The translations under genes were made by a program, and so were the position numbers. Shown here one piece after another: positions 31,657-45,608 of a stretch of DNA of 64,000 bases. Below the pieces are notes generated by a model. It was not told where the DNA came from, did not search any database, and worked only from the letters and a program-made list of their open reading frames with translations. This DNA is from Ophiocordyceps camponoti-saundersi (nom. inval.) (lineage: Eukaryota > Ascomycota > Sordariomycetes > Hypocreales > Ophiocordycipitaceae), in contig PDHQ01000007.1 in NCBI GenBank assembly GCA_003339415.1, positions 310,001-374,000 of the forward strand, written 5' to 3'. Position 1 is the first letter of the stretch. Each line of letters opens with the position of its first letter.

Positions 31657-34600
31657 CTAAAGCTGGCCGGATAGGATAGCCTCGGTCGCTGTGAAGAACG
31701 AAAAAGAGTCAGCTCTGGGGCTTTGGGGTAAAAGAAAGAAAACAATGGAAAGAAACACATACCGCTGTTGATATAGGCTCGTTTCGAATCCAGCGGAACG
31801 TCAAAGCGACGCTCCAACTCCTGCTTCACACCCTTCTTCGTCACCGTCATCAAATCGGCCGTCCGGAGAATCTCGCGAATCTCAGCCAAGAGGGCGTCAT
31901 CGCTGGGCAGGCCGACCATGTCGTCAGGGTTAAAGTACTGCGATCCGCTGAAGTGGCTCATCCGGTTGCCTGGAATCTCTGATGCGGCAAGAGACATCCT
32001 CGACACGTTGCGAGAGTCGTACGGAAGGTGAGCCGTCGAAGGGTGACCGGTGAAGCCCGTCGTCGACGCTGGTCGGCTGGGAAAGGCGTATTCAGAAACC
32101 AGAGCCTGGGCCTTGGTGCCGTAACTGAAGCCTGAGATCTCGGACCGGGTGTCTTCGCGCGACGTCTGCGTCTCCCAGAGTTCTGCTTGGTACTCTTCCC
32201 ACTTCTTACGCGGGATCGAGCGGGGGTCGAATTTGCCCTCGTCCGAGATAACAACCTTCTTGCCTTTTTCGCCGGCCACGACACGCGTGTTGCCCCAGTT
32301 GAAGTCGTCCATGTGCCAAAAGGCATAAAGGGGGAGACCAAAGCTGAAGACCGGGATAGCGAGGACGTACAGGATCATCCAGCCAACCATCTCCCACTTG
32401 CGACGCAAGATAAAGATAATGGCTTGAAGGCCGTAAATGGCGCCGAGCAAAACAAAGGCGGTGATGGGCACGACCGTCGCCCTCGTAGCGACGAGAGTCA
32501 CGAGGTAGGCAATGTATGCAATCGTCACCGGTTGAACGACGGTACTGAGCAGGTCGATGAAGACGATGAAGCGCATACTGAAGCAACAGAAGCCGCAAAG
32601 CTGGTTCATGGGGATAAGCTCGATCAGGTTGTGTACGGTGGAGTTGATCCAACGACGACGCTGCGAGAGGAAGACCTGCCAAGAGTCGGGAGCGATGGTC
32701 CAGGCGTGTGCCGTGAAGATGTACTTGGTCTTATACTTGGAATGGTATTTGAGCAGCAGCGTCGTCAGGTAACGATCTTCTCCGAGGTGCAACAGGTTCT
32801 TCATGTGGAGCGTGTCAACGCGGATGGTGGCATACGACTCGACCACCTCGCGGCTGACGAACAGCGGCTTGCCCGTCTCAGCCGCGCGGATGCGGTACAT
32901 GGAGAAGCAGCCAGGCAAACAAGTGACGGAGCCAAACAGACTCTCAAAGGCCTTCGAAAGATTGTGCGAAATGTAGTACTCGTAGACCTGGATCATGGTG
33001 ATGAAGGACGACTTGGCATTGGTCAGAGCCGTCTCTCCACAGACGGCGATGAGGCGCGTGTCGTCGAGGAAAGCAGAAACCATACGGGTAGCAGAGTCTG
33101 GGGCGACGACAGTATCGGCGTCAATCTGCAGCATGAACTCGTAAAAGGTCGGGTTGACGCCGATGATGTTGCGGATCTGGTGATACATCTCGAGCTCCAA
33201 CGGGCTCATGGCTAGATTATAATGCACGCGGTTGAGGAAGCGCATTATGACCATCTGAGAGTCTCGCTTGCCACGATTGCCAGGACGCGCAACTTCGGAC
33301 GGCTTGCCGACCTTGACGATGACCATGAACGGGACGATATGACCCTGCACCTCGTACAAGCCCGAGTAGACCCTGCCCATGTTATGTTGCTTTTGGCCTT
33401 CTCCAAGCGATTCGAAACTCAGCGGTTCGGGGTCGACCGACTCGGAGACGCCGAGAATATCGAGCACAATACGTGGTGTCGGCCTGTCGTTGCCTTGACC
33501 GATAATCATGCCGTCACACACAACCACGAGAAGCTTCCGCTTGTCGTCGTAACGCATCCTGGCCGCGGAGTCGATGGCGCGGCGGAGGGAGTCCTCGTCC
33601 TCGGTGTAGGCCGGGATCTGACACAGCACGAATTTGTCCAGGTTCTCCGGCACGTTCTTACCGCCAAACTGCAACGCGGCGAAGAACTTGAACGCAATCA
33701 CCGACGCCAAAAGACAGGAAACAGCCAAGACGAGGTATTCGGCAAACTGACAACGGGTCGAGTTTCTTGTGTCAACGTCACCGACGTAGAACAAGTAGTC
33801 GAGGCAGGTTTGCATCCTCGACTTGACGTCTGGCCCGATGGCTAGCGAGTCCCAATACTTTGTGATATCGGCGCCCGCCTTCAGCTGGAACAACTGCACC
33901 ACCGCGGGATCCAGGAAATCCGTCAGCGAGGGATCGCTCGGAGGCTTCTCTCCGGGTTTGGCGCGCATTTTACGTCCTCCGTTGAGGTACGTGGTCAGAT
34001 CGTAGACTTTGCTTCCGATGATGGCTATCGTCTGCTGCTTCTGGGCCAACTTTTTCACGTATTCCGGCGAGTAGCCAATGTTCCCTTTACCCCAGTTGCC
34101 CCGAAGCGTCAATAACGACTCCAGATACCAGTCAGGCCTGGAATCGTTGGTGAAGAATCGAAAATCGTGGTACTTTGCATTGACATCCTGCAACTGAATA
34201 AGATTCGGGGAACCCGTCATGTTGGTATTCTTGTAGTCCAGCGTGACCTCGTCGTTAACGGAACCGCTAGCTCCTTGACACAGAGCCGAGACCTGGACTG
34301 GGAAGAGGGAACTGATGTCCTTGCCTGCATAGTTTAGAAGGCTCTTGCTGCCGAGGTAGGACGGGTAATGATGAGGCGTGTATGCGCCGAGGTCAATGAC
34401 GTAGCCACGGATGGATGCATACGCGCCCCTGCTGTTCTCCTTCCCATCATAGGCCGACAATTCCTCGGCGCTGAAGACGTTCTGTTTCGGGCAGATGAGC
34501 ACAGGAAAGACGACGATAAAGAAGGCGGCAACCAGACACAGAAACCAGATGAGCATGTTGATGGCCACCTTTTCCCGCCATGCCATGCGGACGTCCTTGC

Positions 34601-37344
34601 GCGGCATTCGCCCTATCCAGCGGATGAGGAAGTCCGGGACGAACCAGGTCAGGAAGTAAACGGTGAAGACCCATCGCTTGCGACTCGGGCTGTCCTTGAA
34701 CTCTTCCACCTCCTCGAGCGACTTCTCGTTGCCACGCTCGGCCATTTGCTCACGCGTATCGAGGTTCTTGAACATGTCGCCGGCACCAAGTGCCGAGGCG
34801 CCCGCTTCAGACCGCGTGTCATCTGAGCCGGTGAAGTACCCAGCTTTGGCCTTCTCTCCGTACATCAGAGGGGTGTTCCCCGAAGACAATAGCTGCTCCT
34901 TAGAGGTGGCAAAGGCGAGTCCTTCGCCTCCGGCAAGCCCTTCGCCACTTTCGTCGGCGCCGATACCGTACCGTCCGGGACCCTTTTCGTCAGTCAAATG
35001 GGCGACATCCATCCAGCATCTCTCGCTCAGAAAGACGCCAGTAGAGCCGACTTGGACCTCGTTGCTGGGCCAACGCTTCTCGTCGATGACCATCTCGACT
35101 CTCTCGCGCTCGCTGCCAACGAGGATCGTCTCAGCATCGGCCATCCCGAGAAACTCGCCGAAAGGTAAGAAAAGGCTGAAGTCAGCTGAGCGTAATCTCT
35201 GGCTAATCTCGGCGATGCCAAACGTCTGCACTTGTGTGCGCACACATTTGCTGTCGAACTGGTTGGCGATGCGACGATCGTTTGGCTTCAGACAGAAGAC
35301 GAAGTAAGCATTAGTGCCAGGATCCGTCACAGCCTTTTGCACGTTGTCTAGAGAAGACAGAAACTGGCCCGAGGCACCCTGTTCTGTCGGGGCCTTTGAA
35401 CCACCTTGCTTCTTGCTGCCGTCGCCTTTTTGTTCCATCGGATCCAGAGTGTCCTGAGGACGTCGGTTGCCCTTGGGACGGCCGCCCGATGGCGCCATGA
35501 CGCTCGGAGCCCGCATGGGCTTGGAACTGACTGAGGCCTGGAGAACGGCACTCTTCTCGCCAGGATGGGATATGGTCTGTAGAGCGTCTTGACCAAAGAG
35601 TCTTCCGATGAACTCGCTCTTGGTCGCGTTGAACATGTTGAGAAGGTCGACCGAGATGACCTCACTATTCTCCTCGACCAAGCCTTTGACGGGGTAGTCT
35701 ACCTCTCCGGCAAAATGCTTGACAGTGAATGAAGCCGCCGTGTTCTCTGTCAAGAAATTGCTGCCGGGCAGCTTTGCAGTGGACGAACTGACTTCAATGG
35801 CCGGGTTCTTGCCCTCGAAGCGCTTCCGGAGACTCTCGAGAAGCTGCATGTCGGTCCTGCAACGCCTCGTCTGATCGTCAAGAATGCTCAGGAGACCGTT
35901 TCCAGGCTTGAGCAGACCTTTCACGGCGTCTGAGTTGTCAAAGTAGCTGGTCGGAGCAACGCTGACCTCCTCAGACTCGAGCATATCGGCCTTGCGATCA
36001 AAGAAGTTGTGCAACGCCAGGTTGTAGATGGCTTCGGTAGCAGCGTTGTTCAGAAGCTGATCCATGGTAGAATGCGTGGAAGGCTGCTGAGCAAAGCCCG
36101 GAAAGTCGACAAGAGAAATCGTGTTCGCAACGCCCTCGTCCAAAGCGCAGATCCTTTGATTAGCATTCTCGATGATCCAGGCGACCAAGAGAGCATAGAG
36201 AGTCCGGGCGAGTTCATTGGCGTGGGCGCGGGCGCCGTTGGGATCGAGCATGACGGTCACGCGCTCCTTTTGTATCGTCTTTGTCTTGTAGCCCAGGGTA
36301 CTCTGAAGATCTCCCGTGCTGACGCCTAGGAAAGCGGCAATTATGCCAAGAGTATCCTTGTTCTTGACCGTCGTGGACGTGATACCACCGTCATGTGAGA
36401 AACCGCCGCTCTCATCGCCAGTCGCGCTGGTGTTGCTAGTCGACTCGAACTCGAGCTGTCCGATGTGGAGGATGGTGGCCAGGACCTGGCAAACCTCGGC
36501 GATGTCGGCTCTCGGGAACTCGAGTTTCTTGAGCGCGCTTTTGAAGAGCTGAAAGCCGTCGGCATCATTTATACCGACCTTGAGCTGGGTCGGATGACCG
36601 AGATATTTCCATCTCTTGGCTCCATCTATGCCCAGATGAGTCTTTTCAGCCTCGCTCGTACCGGCCAGCAGGTAGTAGAGAATGTGAAAATTGCGCTCGC
36701 CAGTCGGCACGTCGGTTATCCGGCTTCTCTCCAGCCTGTGATCCAAAACTTTACCGCCGATGAGAATCGGGTGTGTGGTACTCGAGGTATCATACTGCAA
36801 TTCGTAGAAGAGTCCAGACTTGGAGGCTGTAGGTGTGGTAGCTGTCTTGGTGGTGGTGAGAGTGTCGAAGACGTAGGCGGCCAAGGAGAGCTTTGTCGAC
36901 AGAGGTGAGGGCGACTTGTCGAGCAGGGCCGATAGCATATGGTTACGGACAGTGGACTTGCCGGATCCCGATTCACCACTGACGCACGAGTGAGCAAGAC
37001 GCAAGATGTATGATGGGGATACAAGCAACTAACAGGAAGATGATAGCCTGACTCTCTGACCGGTTACCGAGCCTGAGCCAGGCATGATGGGCCATGTCCT
37101 CGGCGCCAGCCATGGCGCTGCCGGCCTTGCCGCCATCAGGTCCCTTGGTGGACGAGGTGAAGGTGTTTAGACAGACGAGGCCGTGGGAGGACAAGGTAGC
37201 GGTAGGATGGGACACATGAAAGCGGCTGGCTAGATGACCGGTGATGTGAGTGTCGGACTGAAGATGAGCCGGCAAGGAGGGTAACGATTGTTGAGTGTGA
37301 GGCCCTCCGCTGCCAGCGCCCAGGGGAGGAAGCGTCGTGGCCAT
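31657..37344 (-). CDS. csmA: Class V chitin synthase with myosin motor-like domain
   Basis: 1852 aa from exons 37344-37034, 36978-31763 and 31688-31657 (introns of 55 and 74 nt; total 5559 nt). The last intron matters: reading through it gives a false tail, while splicing gives the family-type ending [13 protein letters not shown]. Domains: a myosin motor-like domain (about residues 20-750) with P-loop GESGSGKST and DFPGF switch-II-like loop; membrane segments; a cytochrome-b5-like domain (about 950-1080); a chitin synthase GT2 core with [12 protein letters not shown] and QRRRWINST (about 1540); C-terminal membrane helices; and a DEK_C domain. It polymerises UDP-GlcNAc into chitin at hyphal tips, and the motor domain associates with actin. 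It is divergently paired with the class VII gene. Confidence 0.96.
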
Positions 37345-37761
37345 TGTCGAGAAGGCGAGTTGAGGGGATGAGTCGTGACACTCGACAGGCGAAGACGACT
37401 CAGATTCGAGGCCGACGGCGGAGGATGCGCGGGCATCAAAGCGAGTGAAGCGAGGCGAAGACGGTTTGACGCGCCCGGAGTGAAAGATGGGGGATCAATG
37501 TTTGCTTTGGAAGGGGGTCCCCCCTGGTAGGATCTTGCCTGGAGGACGAGAAGCGTAGCGCGGGCTCCGGGGGGGGGGGGGGGGGGAAGGAGGAGGAGGA
37601 GGGGGGGGAGGGGGGGGGGAGAGAAGGGATGGGGGAGGGATGGGATGGGATGGGATCTGACCTTGTTTGTGTGGTGGTGGTTCGTTGTTGTCATGGGCGT
37701 GGCNNNNNNNNNNGGGGGGGCCGGGGTGGGCGTGGGGGGGCGGCCCCCCGGGGGGGGGGGG

Positions 37762-37813
<52 letters not shown>

Positions 37814-40130
37814 AGAGGAAGAGGAAGACACAGTGCGGAGGGACCGCAGAGACATTCATAAACATGCCGAACAAGATCCAACGTCAACAACAGACACAAC
37901 ACGCACAAGCACACACACACACGCCACCATCTATGTATGTATAAGTCGCGAAATGCATATAATTGTGAGTTATGTAGGGGGGGCAAGCGGCGAATGTGTT
38001 ACGGAGGGGAGGAGACGCCGACGACGAGCGCTACTCTTGGGCCTCTCTCTTCTTCCTCCTCCTCCCCCCCTGTCTATCCTTCGTATAATTGCATTGTATC
38101 CCTCCGTATCCGCGGGCCGAGAAGGGGGGAAGGCCGTGTGACCAGAACAGTTGTTCTCTGAGACAGCGGCAGCTTGAGACAGCCGACGCGAGAAGCCATG
38201 TCCTTATTCAGCCACTTTTTTCTTCTTCTCTGCTTCACTGTTTTCTTCTTCTTGTTGTTATTTACTATTCTCCGATTACAACGTCTGCATGTCAGTGGGA
38301 AGTGAAATGAAGGGGGGATGAGATCGATACACTAAGCGGTAGGCTAAGTCACACGGTGCTTGGTGGGCAGTCTAGTGCCTCTAGCCCCTAGCAGGTAGTG
38401 GACAGTTAGTGGACAAGGTAGGCAGTCTGTCCGCGATAGGGACGGCGGCATGAGCTAAAACACAGCCGTCTGTGAGTTCAGGGGTTGGACGAGGAAAGAA
38501 GGAAAAGAAGAAAACAGGAACAGAGGGGAGGGAGCCTCTTGGAACCTCTTCGTGGAGACGGATCACACGTGGTCACCGGGTAAGCCACCAACTCCAAACA
38601 AAAAGGACGCCTCCAGCTGAGATGTTTACATTGCACTGCAGAGTCAGCTCCACGCACACAGCCTCGCTGAATACGAGCACATCCGTCATATGCATGTTGC
38701 TATTTTATTCGACTCAGTTCCTGAATCATCCCAGCAAAAGCTACTCCATTGGGCCAAAAGCTAGCAGGGTGGTATCATCCTTTGTTGTATGTAGCTAGAC
38801 CCTTTTGCGATGGCGGTCTCGGCCGAGGATACGGACACCAGAAATAAGTGTGTACATATTCGGAAACAATAACAACAATAACAACAACCAGAACATCAAC
38901 GGCAACAGCGTTGCAGTAACAATAACAACAACAACCAGATAATCTTCTTGTCGTCGTTTCTTCCACTAGCGAGACCGATTCTTCATCAACTCGACAAAGA
39001 CGACGACGACTCGCTGCAAAATGATGATTTGGGTCATATATGATGTAAACAAAGTGTGTGTACGAGTACTCCGTACGGAGGAGAGGTAGTACGAAGTAGA
39101 TGCGGCTGGGCCGTTTCCCCCGCATTACCTCAGCGCCCGTTTTAGGGGCCGCCCCGATCGCCAGTTGGCGCCGTGGCGGATACGAAAGGCGGGATATTGA
39201 TGGGGAGCAACATCTTTTTTCAGGCTCTTATGCATGTGTTTGAAGCGATGCGGAAGATTAGGGGCATACAGATCCGTACATGTACGGACACAGTGAACTC
39301 TTGTTTCTCACACACTCGCAAACACTCGTTTATTAACAGCAATCTAGGGTCCTGATTCCTGAATATCCCCTTGCTTGCCGCGAGGACGGCATATGCACAT
39401 ACATACATACATACCTATGTAAGCCCGGCACGGCACGATGCAACGGGATGCTGCCCACTGCAGGCGCCTATCTACTTGCTACCAAGGTCCTAGAGCAGGT
39501 CGTCGTCGCCGTCGTCGTACATACATACATACATACCTACAGACCAACTCCCTCATCTACCATTTCCTCCTACTAGTCGTAATGCAACGATACCTTTGTA
39601 CAACCCGATGATGGACGCTTTCTTCCATGTCAATGCGTAGTCCGTCCGTCCGTCTCCAAGACTCTAATGACAGCTGTCATCTCTCGTTGTTGTTGAGGCA
39701 CGTATGTAGTATGTATGTATGTTTGTACCTGTCTGCATAGCGGCATAACTCGTCCAGGTACCGCTACAAGGCATAACATAGCAGATCCATTCCGTGAAGA
39801 GAAGAGGCCGAAAAAAACTCTCGTAACGTACGAATAACGAAGACTGGTACGGCCTACATCCTGAGACATCCCCTTTTACATCTCTGGTCCTCCTGGTCCG
39901 ACCAACTCCTTGCGTCTCGCTCCCCCCCCCCCCCCATCCAAGCTTCCTCAGCGCCCGTGACAACTTCGCTTCGCCCCGAAGAACGTCCGTCGTTGGCAGC
40001 TTCGCCTTCCCTCGACAGCAGTCCTTCTTCAACACCATCGTCCAACCTGTCGTCTGCGCAATACCGTCGACGGCTTGACGATACTTAGCCTTCACTGGCC
40101 ACGAGGGACTGTCCCTCGCCGGCTTCAACC
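37345..40130. promoter_or_regulatory. Shared divergent promoter region of csmA and csmB
   Basis: 2.8 kb between the ATGs of the class V and class VII chitin synthase genes. Contains a gap (37704-37713), very long G homopolymers, a palindrome-like TACTCCGTACGGAG at 39067-39080, an ACAACAATAAC-rich stretch (38870-38940) and ATAC/TACC microsatellites (39400-39540). No independent gene is supported. Any coordinated control of the two genes would have to act here. Confidence 0.7.
37569..37811. repeat. Long G homopolymers flanking an assembly gap
   Basis: G runs with GGA interruptions begin at about 37569. After the 10-base gap, 37763-37811 is about 49 consecutive Gs. Such tracts can form G-quadruplexes and are very error-prone in sequencing, so true length and gap size are unknown. 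Confidence 0.85.
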
Positions 40131-43100
40131 ATGGCAAATCACCGAATTTCCATGTTCTCGGCTTCGTCCGACTCTCCCGCTGGTTCGCGCATCGGAGGGC
40201 CGCAGACTGCCCAAGTTTCTACTACGACCCTCCTGAACGCCATTCACAACATCTATCTGACTTCCGATTCTCACCAACTCGATGCCAGCACCAGTCTCGT
40301 CGTCAACACATGGCTGACCGCCTCGAGGGACGGCCCGACCGTTGACGCCTCTCTGGCTGCCAGAGCCTGGGAGCATGCTCGTCGCCGCGCCGAAGATGGA
40401 TGCGTCATTCTGGGGTTCGTTCCGTCTACATGTACGATCTGTTCAACATCTAACCGCCTTCTTCAGCTCGCTCCACCACTCAACTCCATCCGTCATCAAC
40501 TCCTTTCTCTCCAGCTTTCCCTTCACCCTGCCGTCCTCTCTTCATCAAGCATTGGACGCCATCCAGCCCTTTATTCGATGCGTCACTCCATACAGTCCCT
40601 CTACTCCGCTACAGGCTGCCCTTGGCGTTACGCTCACCCTGAATCTCAACGGAAATCTCACTGCCGCTTCGCTCGCCTTGTCCCAAGGTGGCATCGACAC
40701 CGTCCGCGGTTTGCTCAAAATCCCGTCAGAGACTGGCTATCGCGCATTCGACGTCTTCTATTACCTGCTCACATCCGCGTCAACCCCTGCTGAACGAGAG
40801 TTTCTCGGGCTCGAGGCTCCTTCCAATTATAGGCTTCTTGCTAGGTCCCAGACTTTCACACCGCCTCCATATCTTCCCACGGCGGATGATGCCGCCTCGG
40901 CCGACGACTTCCGTCAGGCTCTCAAGGACATCGGCATCAAGGGCTCTGCCCACCGTAACTTCATTTCTGTCCTCGCCGGCTTATTGAAGCTTGGAAACAC
41001 GCTAGACTACACTGTCGAATCGGATGCATTGGCAGATATTTGCGAGGATGTCAGTGGCCTCCTCGGCCTTGAGCCCGAGATCCTACTGCGTCAATGCAGC
41101 ACTGATGATCGTTGGACCTTGATCGGCGGTTTGTACGAGTCCCTCGTCGATTGGGTCATTTCCAAAGCCAATACTGCAATCGCTTCCCAGATGGAGCGTG
41201 TCGTTGCCGGAGACGAATGTCTTGATGGACGAGGCACGTCCAATACTCTCGCCCAGCAGGATAACGGGGATACTGTCTCCATCACAGTCGTCGAGGTTCC
41301 ACGCACAACTCTCGGCAAGGCATTGTGCATGCGGTCCATCTTCGACGATTCTCAGGGCATCAATGCCGAGATGATAGAGGACGGCGTCCAGGCACCGCCT
41401 GCGGGCTCGTCCGTTCTGCGTGAGATGCAACAGGCTGTATCTGAGGTTGCCCCCGATCTCGGAGTCATGACGGGTCCGGAAGGTAGAGACCGGCAACGCG
41501 AACTCGAGAAGCGTGAGCAGGTTCTTGAGAAGGTTGCCTTCGCTGCCGATCAGGACGGCTTCCTCAAGAAGCTCCTGTTGCCCGTCCATGGTCAAGGTAT
41601 CAATCTCGGCCGTGCTGGCAGGATAGACTTGCCTGCCATGTTGTCTTCGAACCGCCTGTGGTATCATCTTTGTCTTCATCCCACGGATGACACGCCAGCG
41701 CAACTTGCCACCCTGCCATCCGTCACCTCGGCCTGGTCTGCGGGCACTATTTCTCGTCAGCTACGCTCGTGGAGGCTGCCCGAATGGGCAAATCGACGGA
41801 ACAGGAATCTCGATTTCACTGCCGACTTCGACTTGGACGAATTTGCGCAACGTTATGCGGCCCTCGGTTGCAAAGACGGCAAGGACGGCATCGAAAATTG
41901 GATGCTTGAGCGTGGCTGGAGTAACGGTGAGGTTCGCGTCGGCAAAGAGCGTGTTTGGATGAGAGAGAGCGCCTGGTGGGAAGCCGAAGGCATGCTCGAC
42001 CTCAAGCCAGCAGCCGGCCACACGCCCATGCAAGTAGGTGCGCCCGTCAATCCGTTCGGAACCGCGCTCGACACGGGCTACTCTGCCGGCGGCAGCGGCT
42101 ACTTTGGCCCTCATGCTATGGATCCCAACTTCAGCGCGAGCAACGATCAGCTTCTACACACCCGCAACTTCAGCCAGGGTAACGTCAGTCAGATGACGCT
42201 CAACCACAGCCCAAATCCTGCGCCGTCCATCGTTCACACGGCTTCGCGTGTCGCCAGCACTGGAGATTACGGCCTAGGCACCAAAGGCGACACGTTCAAG
42301 GGAGACGTTTACTACAATGACGAAGGCGAATTTACCGGCACTATGGATCCAGAACTCGCCAAGAACAAGCATATTCAGACCAAGGAGGTGACTTTTGGTC
42401 GTCGGGTGTGGGTTTGGACTGTTTGGGCTCTGACGTTTTGGATTCCGTCGCCACTCCTACGCTACATTGGCAGGATGCGTCGTCCAGACGTCCGCATGGC
42501 TTGGCGTGAGAAGCTTGTGCTCTGTTTCCTCATCTTCCTCATCAACGCCGTCATCATCTTCTGGATCATCGCCTTTGGACGACTACTCTGCCCTAACTTT
42601 GACAAGGCCTGGAGCTCAAAGGAAGTCAGCTACCATCAAGGTCAGGACGATTTCTGGGTCAGCATCCATGGCAGGGTGTACGACATTTCCACCTTTTGGA
42701 GGCGGCAGCATAGTGATACGGATATCAAGACGACATCGGATAACATGATGCCGCTGGCTGGTCTGGACATGGACGATTACTTTCCCATTCCCTTGAATCT
42801 GGCATGCCAAGGTCTCGGGATCAAAGAGACAACTCGTCTCCAAGCAAACAACACGCCCGAGTTTGCCATTGCGGTCCACACTTCCGGATACTTTCAGCCC
42901 GTGCCGTCCAGTGCCCTGCACAAAAATGACTGGTATTGGACCAACTTCGAGCCAACTATCAAGGAATACTATCACGGTGATCTCGTCTTCAGCCAAAGCT
43001 TAGTCGAGTCCTCCGGCAAGGACGCGCAACGCATGTGGGCCAGGTATGACGACAAAGTCTACGACTTGACCGACTACTTCCACACGCAGGATATTTTTGT

Positions 43101-45608
43101 CAACACAGACATCTACAAGTTCCTGCACCCAAAGGTCAGCGATCTTTGGAGGAACAATCCTGGCCAAGATCTCAAGACGATGCTTGACGGCGTCATCAGG
43201 GATTCTGCTTCGGACCCGGCCGACCACGCCAAGATCATGAACAGCTGGCTCTGCATCCAAAGGGTCTTCTACAAGGGCATGACTGATTTCCGCGAGACGG
43301 CAAGGTGCACTGTCAACAACTGGATTCTTCTCGCCTTTACCATCATGGTGTGCGCCGTCGTCTTGATCAAGTTTGTTTCCGCCCTGAGATTCACTTCGAA
43401 GCGCCGTCCCGCGCCGCAGGACAAGTTCGTCATTTGCCAAGTACCGGCGTATACGGAAGGCGAGGACTCGTTGCGGAAAGCCTTGGACTCGCTCACAGCC
43501 CTGCAGTACGATAATAAGAGGAAGCTGATCTGTGTCATTTGCGACGGCGTCATTGTTGGACAAGGCAACGACCGGCCAACGCCGAAGATTGTGCTGGACA
43601 TTCTGGGGGTTGATCCCAAGGTCGACCCCCCTGCCCTTCCGTTCAAGTCGGTCGGCCCCGGCAGCGAACAGCTTAACTACGGCAAAGTCTATTCCGGGCT
43701 TTACGAGTATGAGGGTAACGTCGTGCCGTATCTTGTCGTCGTCAAGGTCGGAAAGGAATCGGAACAGACCAGAGCGAAGCCCGGAAACCGCGGGAAGCGA
43801 GATTCTCAGATTCTCCTAATGAGCTTCCTTAACCGTGTCCACCACCGAGCTCCAATGAATCCTCTTGAACTCGAAATGTTTCATCAAGTAAACAACATCA
43901 TCGGAGTTGACCCTGAACTCTACGAATATCTCTTGATGGTGGATGCCGATACATCGGTGGAAGAGGACTCGCTGAACAGACTCGTCTCTGCCTGCGCGCA
44001 CAACGCCAAGATTGCCGGCATCTGCGGCGAAACCAGCCTGGAAAATGACGAGAAGTCTTGGACGACGATGATTCAGGTGTACGAGTACTTTATCTCTCAC
44101 CACCTCGCCAAGGCTTTCGAATCTCTATTCGGCAGCGTTACCTGCTTGCCAGGATGGTAAGTATTGCCTGGCAATGGCCCAGTCCCAGTGCCCAGCTGAC
44201 GGTAACCTATAGCTTCTCCATGTACCGACTGCGGACGGCCGACAAAGGTAAGCCGCTCATCATCTCGGACGCCGTCATCAAGGATTACAGCATTTGCGAC
44301 GTCGACACTCTCCACCAGAAGAATCTTCTCTCGCTCGGCGAGGATCGATATCTCACGACGCTGATGACCAAGTACTTCCCGTTTATGGCATACAAATTTG
44401 TGCCTGATGCTCAGTGCCGAACTGCTGCACCCGAGTCCTGGAGCGTGCTGGTATCGCAACGACGACGCTGGATCAATTCCACCATTCACAACCTGGTCGA
44501 ACTCATGCGTCTCAAGGAGATGTGTGGCTTCTGCTGTTTCAGTATGCGCTTCGTCGTCTTCATCGATCTCTTTGGCACCATCATTCTTCCGGCCACGTGT
44601 GCCTATCTCGGCTACCTGATTTACCGTGTCGCGTCGCACACAGGCCAGTTCCCGCTCATCTCTATTGTCATGTTGGCAGCGGTGTACGGCTTGCAGGCTC
44701 TGGTCTTTATCCTGAAGCGGCAATGGCAGCATATCGGATGGATGATCATCTACATCATCGCCTTCCCCATTTACTCCTTTATATTACCCGTGTACTCTTT
44801 CTGGAACCAGGACAACTTTTCATGGGGCAACACGCGTGTTGTTATCGGTGAGAAAGGCAACAAGCAGGTCGTGGCCGTCGACGGCGAGGGCTTCGACCCC
44901 CGATCGATCCCACTGCAGCGGTGGGACGACTATGCGGTCGCTAACAGTCTGCCTGGTCGTCGTGGCGGATATCAGGAGAAGCAAGACTTCGGATACGGGG
45001 ACCAGTACGAAATGGACGAGATCAAGTCCGTTTATTCGGCGGCTCCTGCGGGCTCCATCATGACGGGTATGGGTGGACGCGGCGGCTTCATGCCGTCGCA
45101 GTCTCCCGCTCCCGGCCACGTGCCACGCGGATCGGTGAACATGCCTTACCAAGACGCAGCCGCCTCGTTGCGCCGCCAATCCCTCATGTCGCTCGGAACG
45201 GTGGCGCACGACATGAGAAGCCAGACGCCGTACCAAGACTTCCCAGCAGGTCGACAGTCGGGCATACCAACGTGGCGCAGCATGTCAAACCTCGCTCCGG
45301 TGGCCGCGGCTGGTCTCCCCGGGAGCCGTTCTGCCTCGGCGCTCGGCTATGCAGGTGGACATCGTCCGCCGCTGGGCAACGAGGGGATGCAGTCGACGGC
45401 TTCATTTGACTTCCAGCGAGGCCCCGTGGTGGCGGATGACATCGCCATCGTCGAAGCTATTCAAGGTGTCCTCAGAGACGTTGACCTGGACACGGTGACG
45501 AAGAAGCAGGTGCGGGCGCTCGTTGAGCAGCGTCTACAAACGGAGTTGATTGGCGAGCGACGGACTTTTATGGACCGACAAATCGATCGGGAACTCGAGA
45601 ACATGTAA
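40131..45608 (+). CDS. csmB: Class VII chitin synthase with degenerate myosin motor-like domain
   Basis: 1789 aa from exons 40131-40414, 40467-44156 and 44213-45608 (introns of 52 and 56 nt; total 5370 nt). The N-terminal ~600 residues align in layout with the myosin motor-like domain of its neighbour but lack the P-loop; the equivalent place reads [13 protein letters not shown]. Then follow membrane helices ([20 protein letters not shown]), a cytochrome-b5-like domain ([14 protein letters not shown]), the GT2 chitin synthase core ([24 protein letters not shown] at about 1405), C-terminal membrane helices and a DEK_C domain. Intron 2 falls inside the conserved [11 protein letters not shown] motif. 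It is a chitin-synthesising plasma-membrane enzyme at tips and septa; class V and VII members are known to work together. Confidence 0.96.

Noticed and set aside
32187..33215. 342-codon plus-strand frame inside csmA
   Set aside because: Antisense to the conserved chitin synthase core including QRRRW; no independent features.
39400..39540. ATAC/TACC runs as a possible CRISPR-like or telomeric array
   Set aside because: They are simple 4-bp microsatellites without spacers, not fungal telomere repeats, and the organism is eukaryotic.
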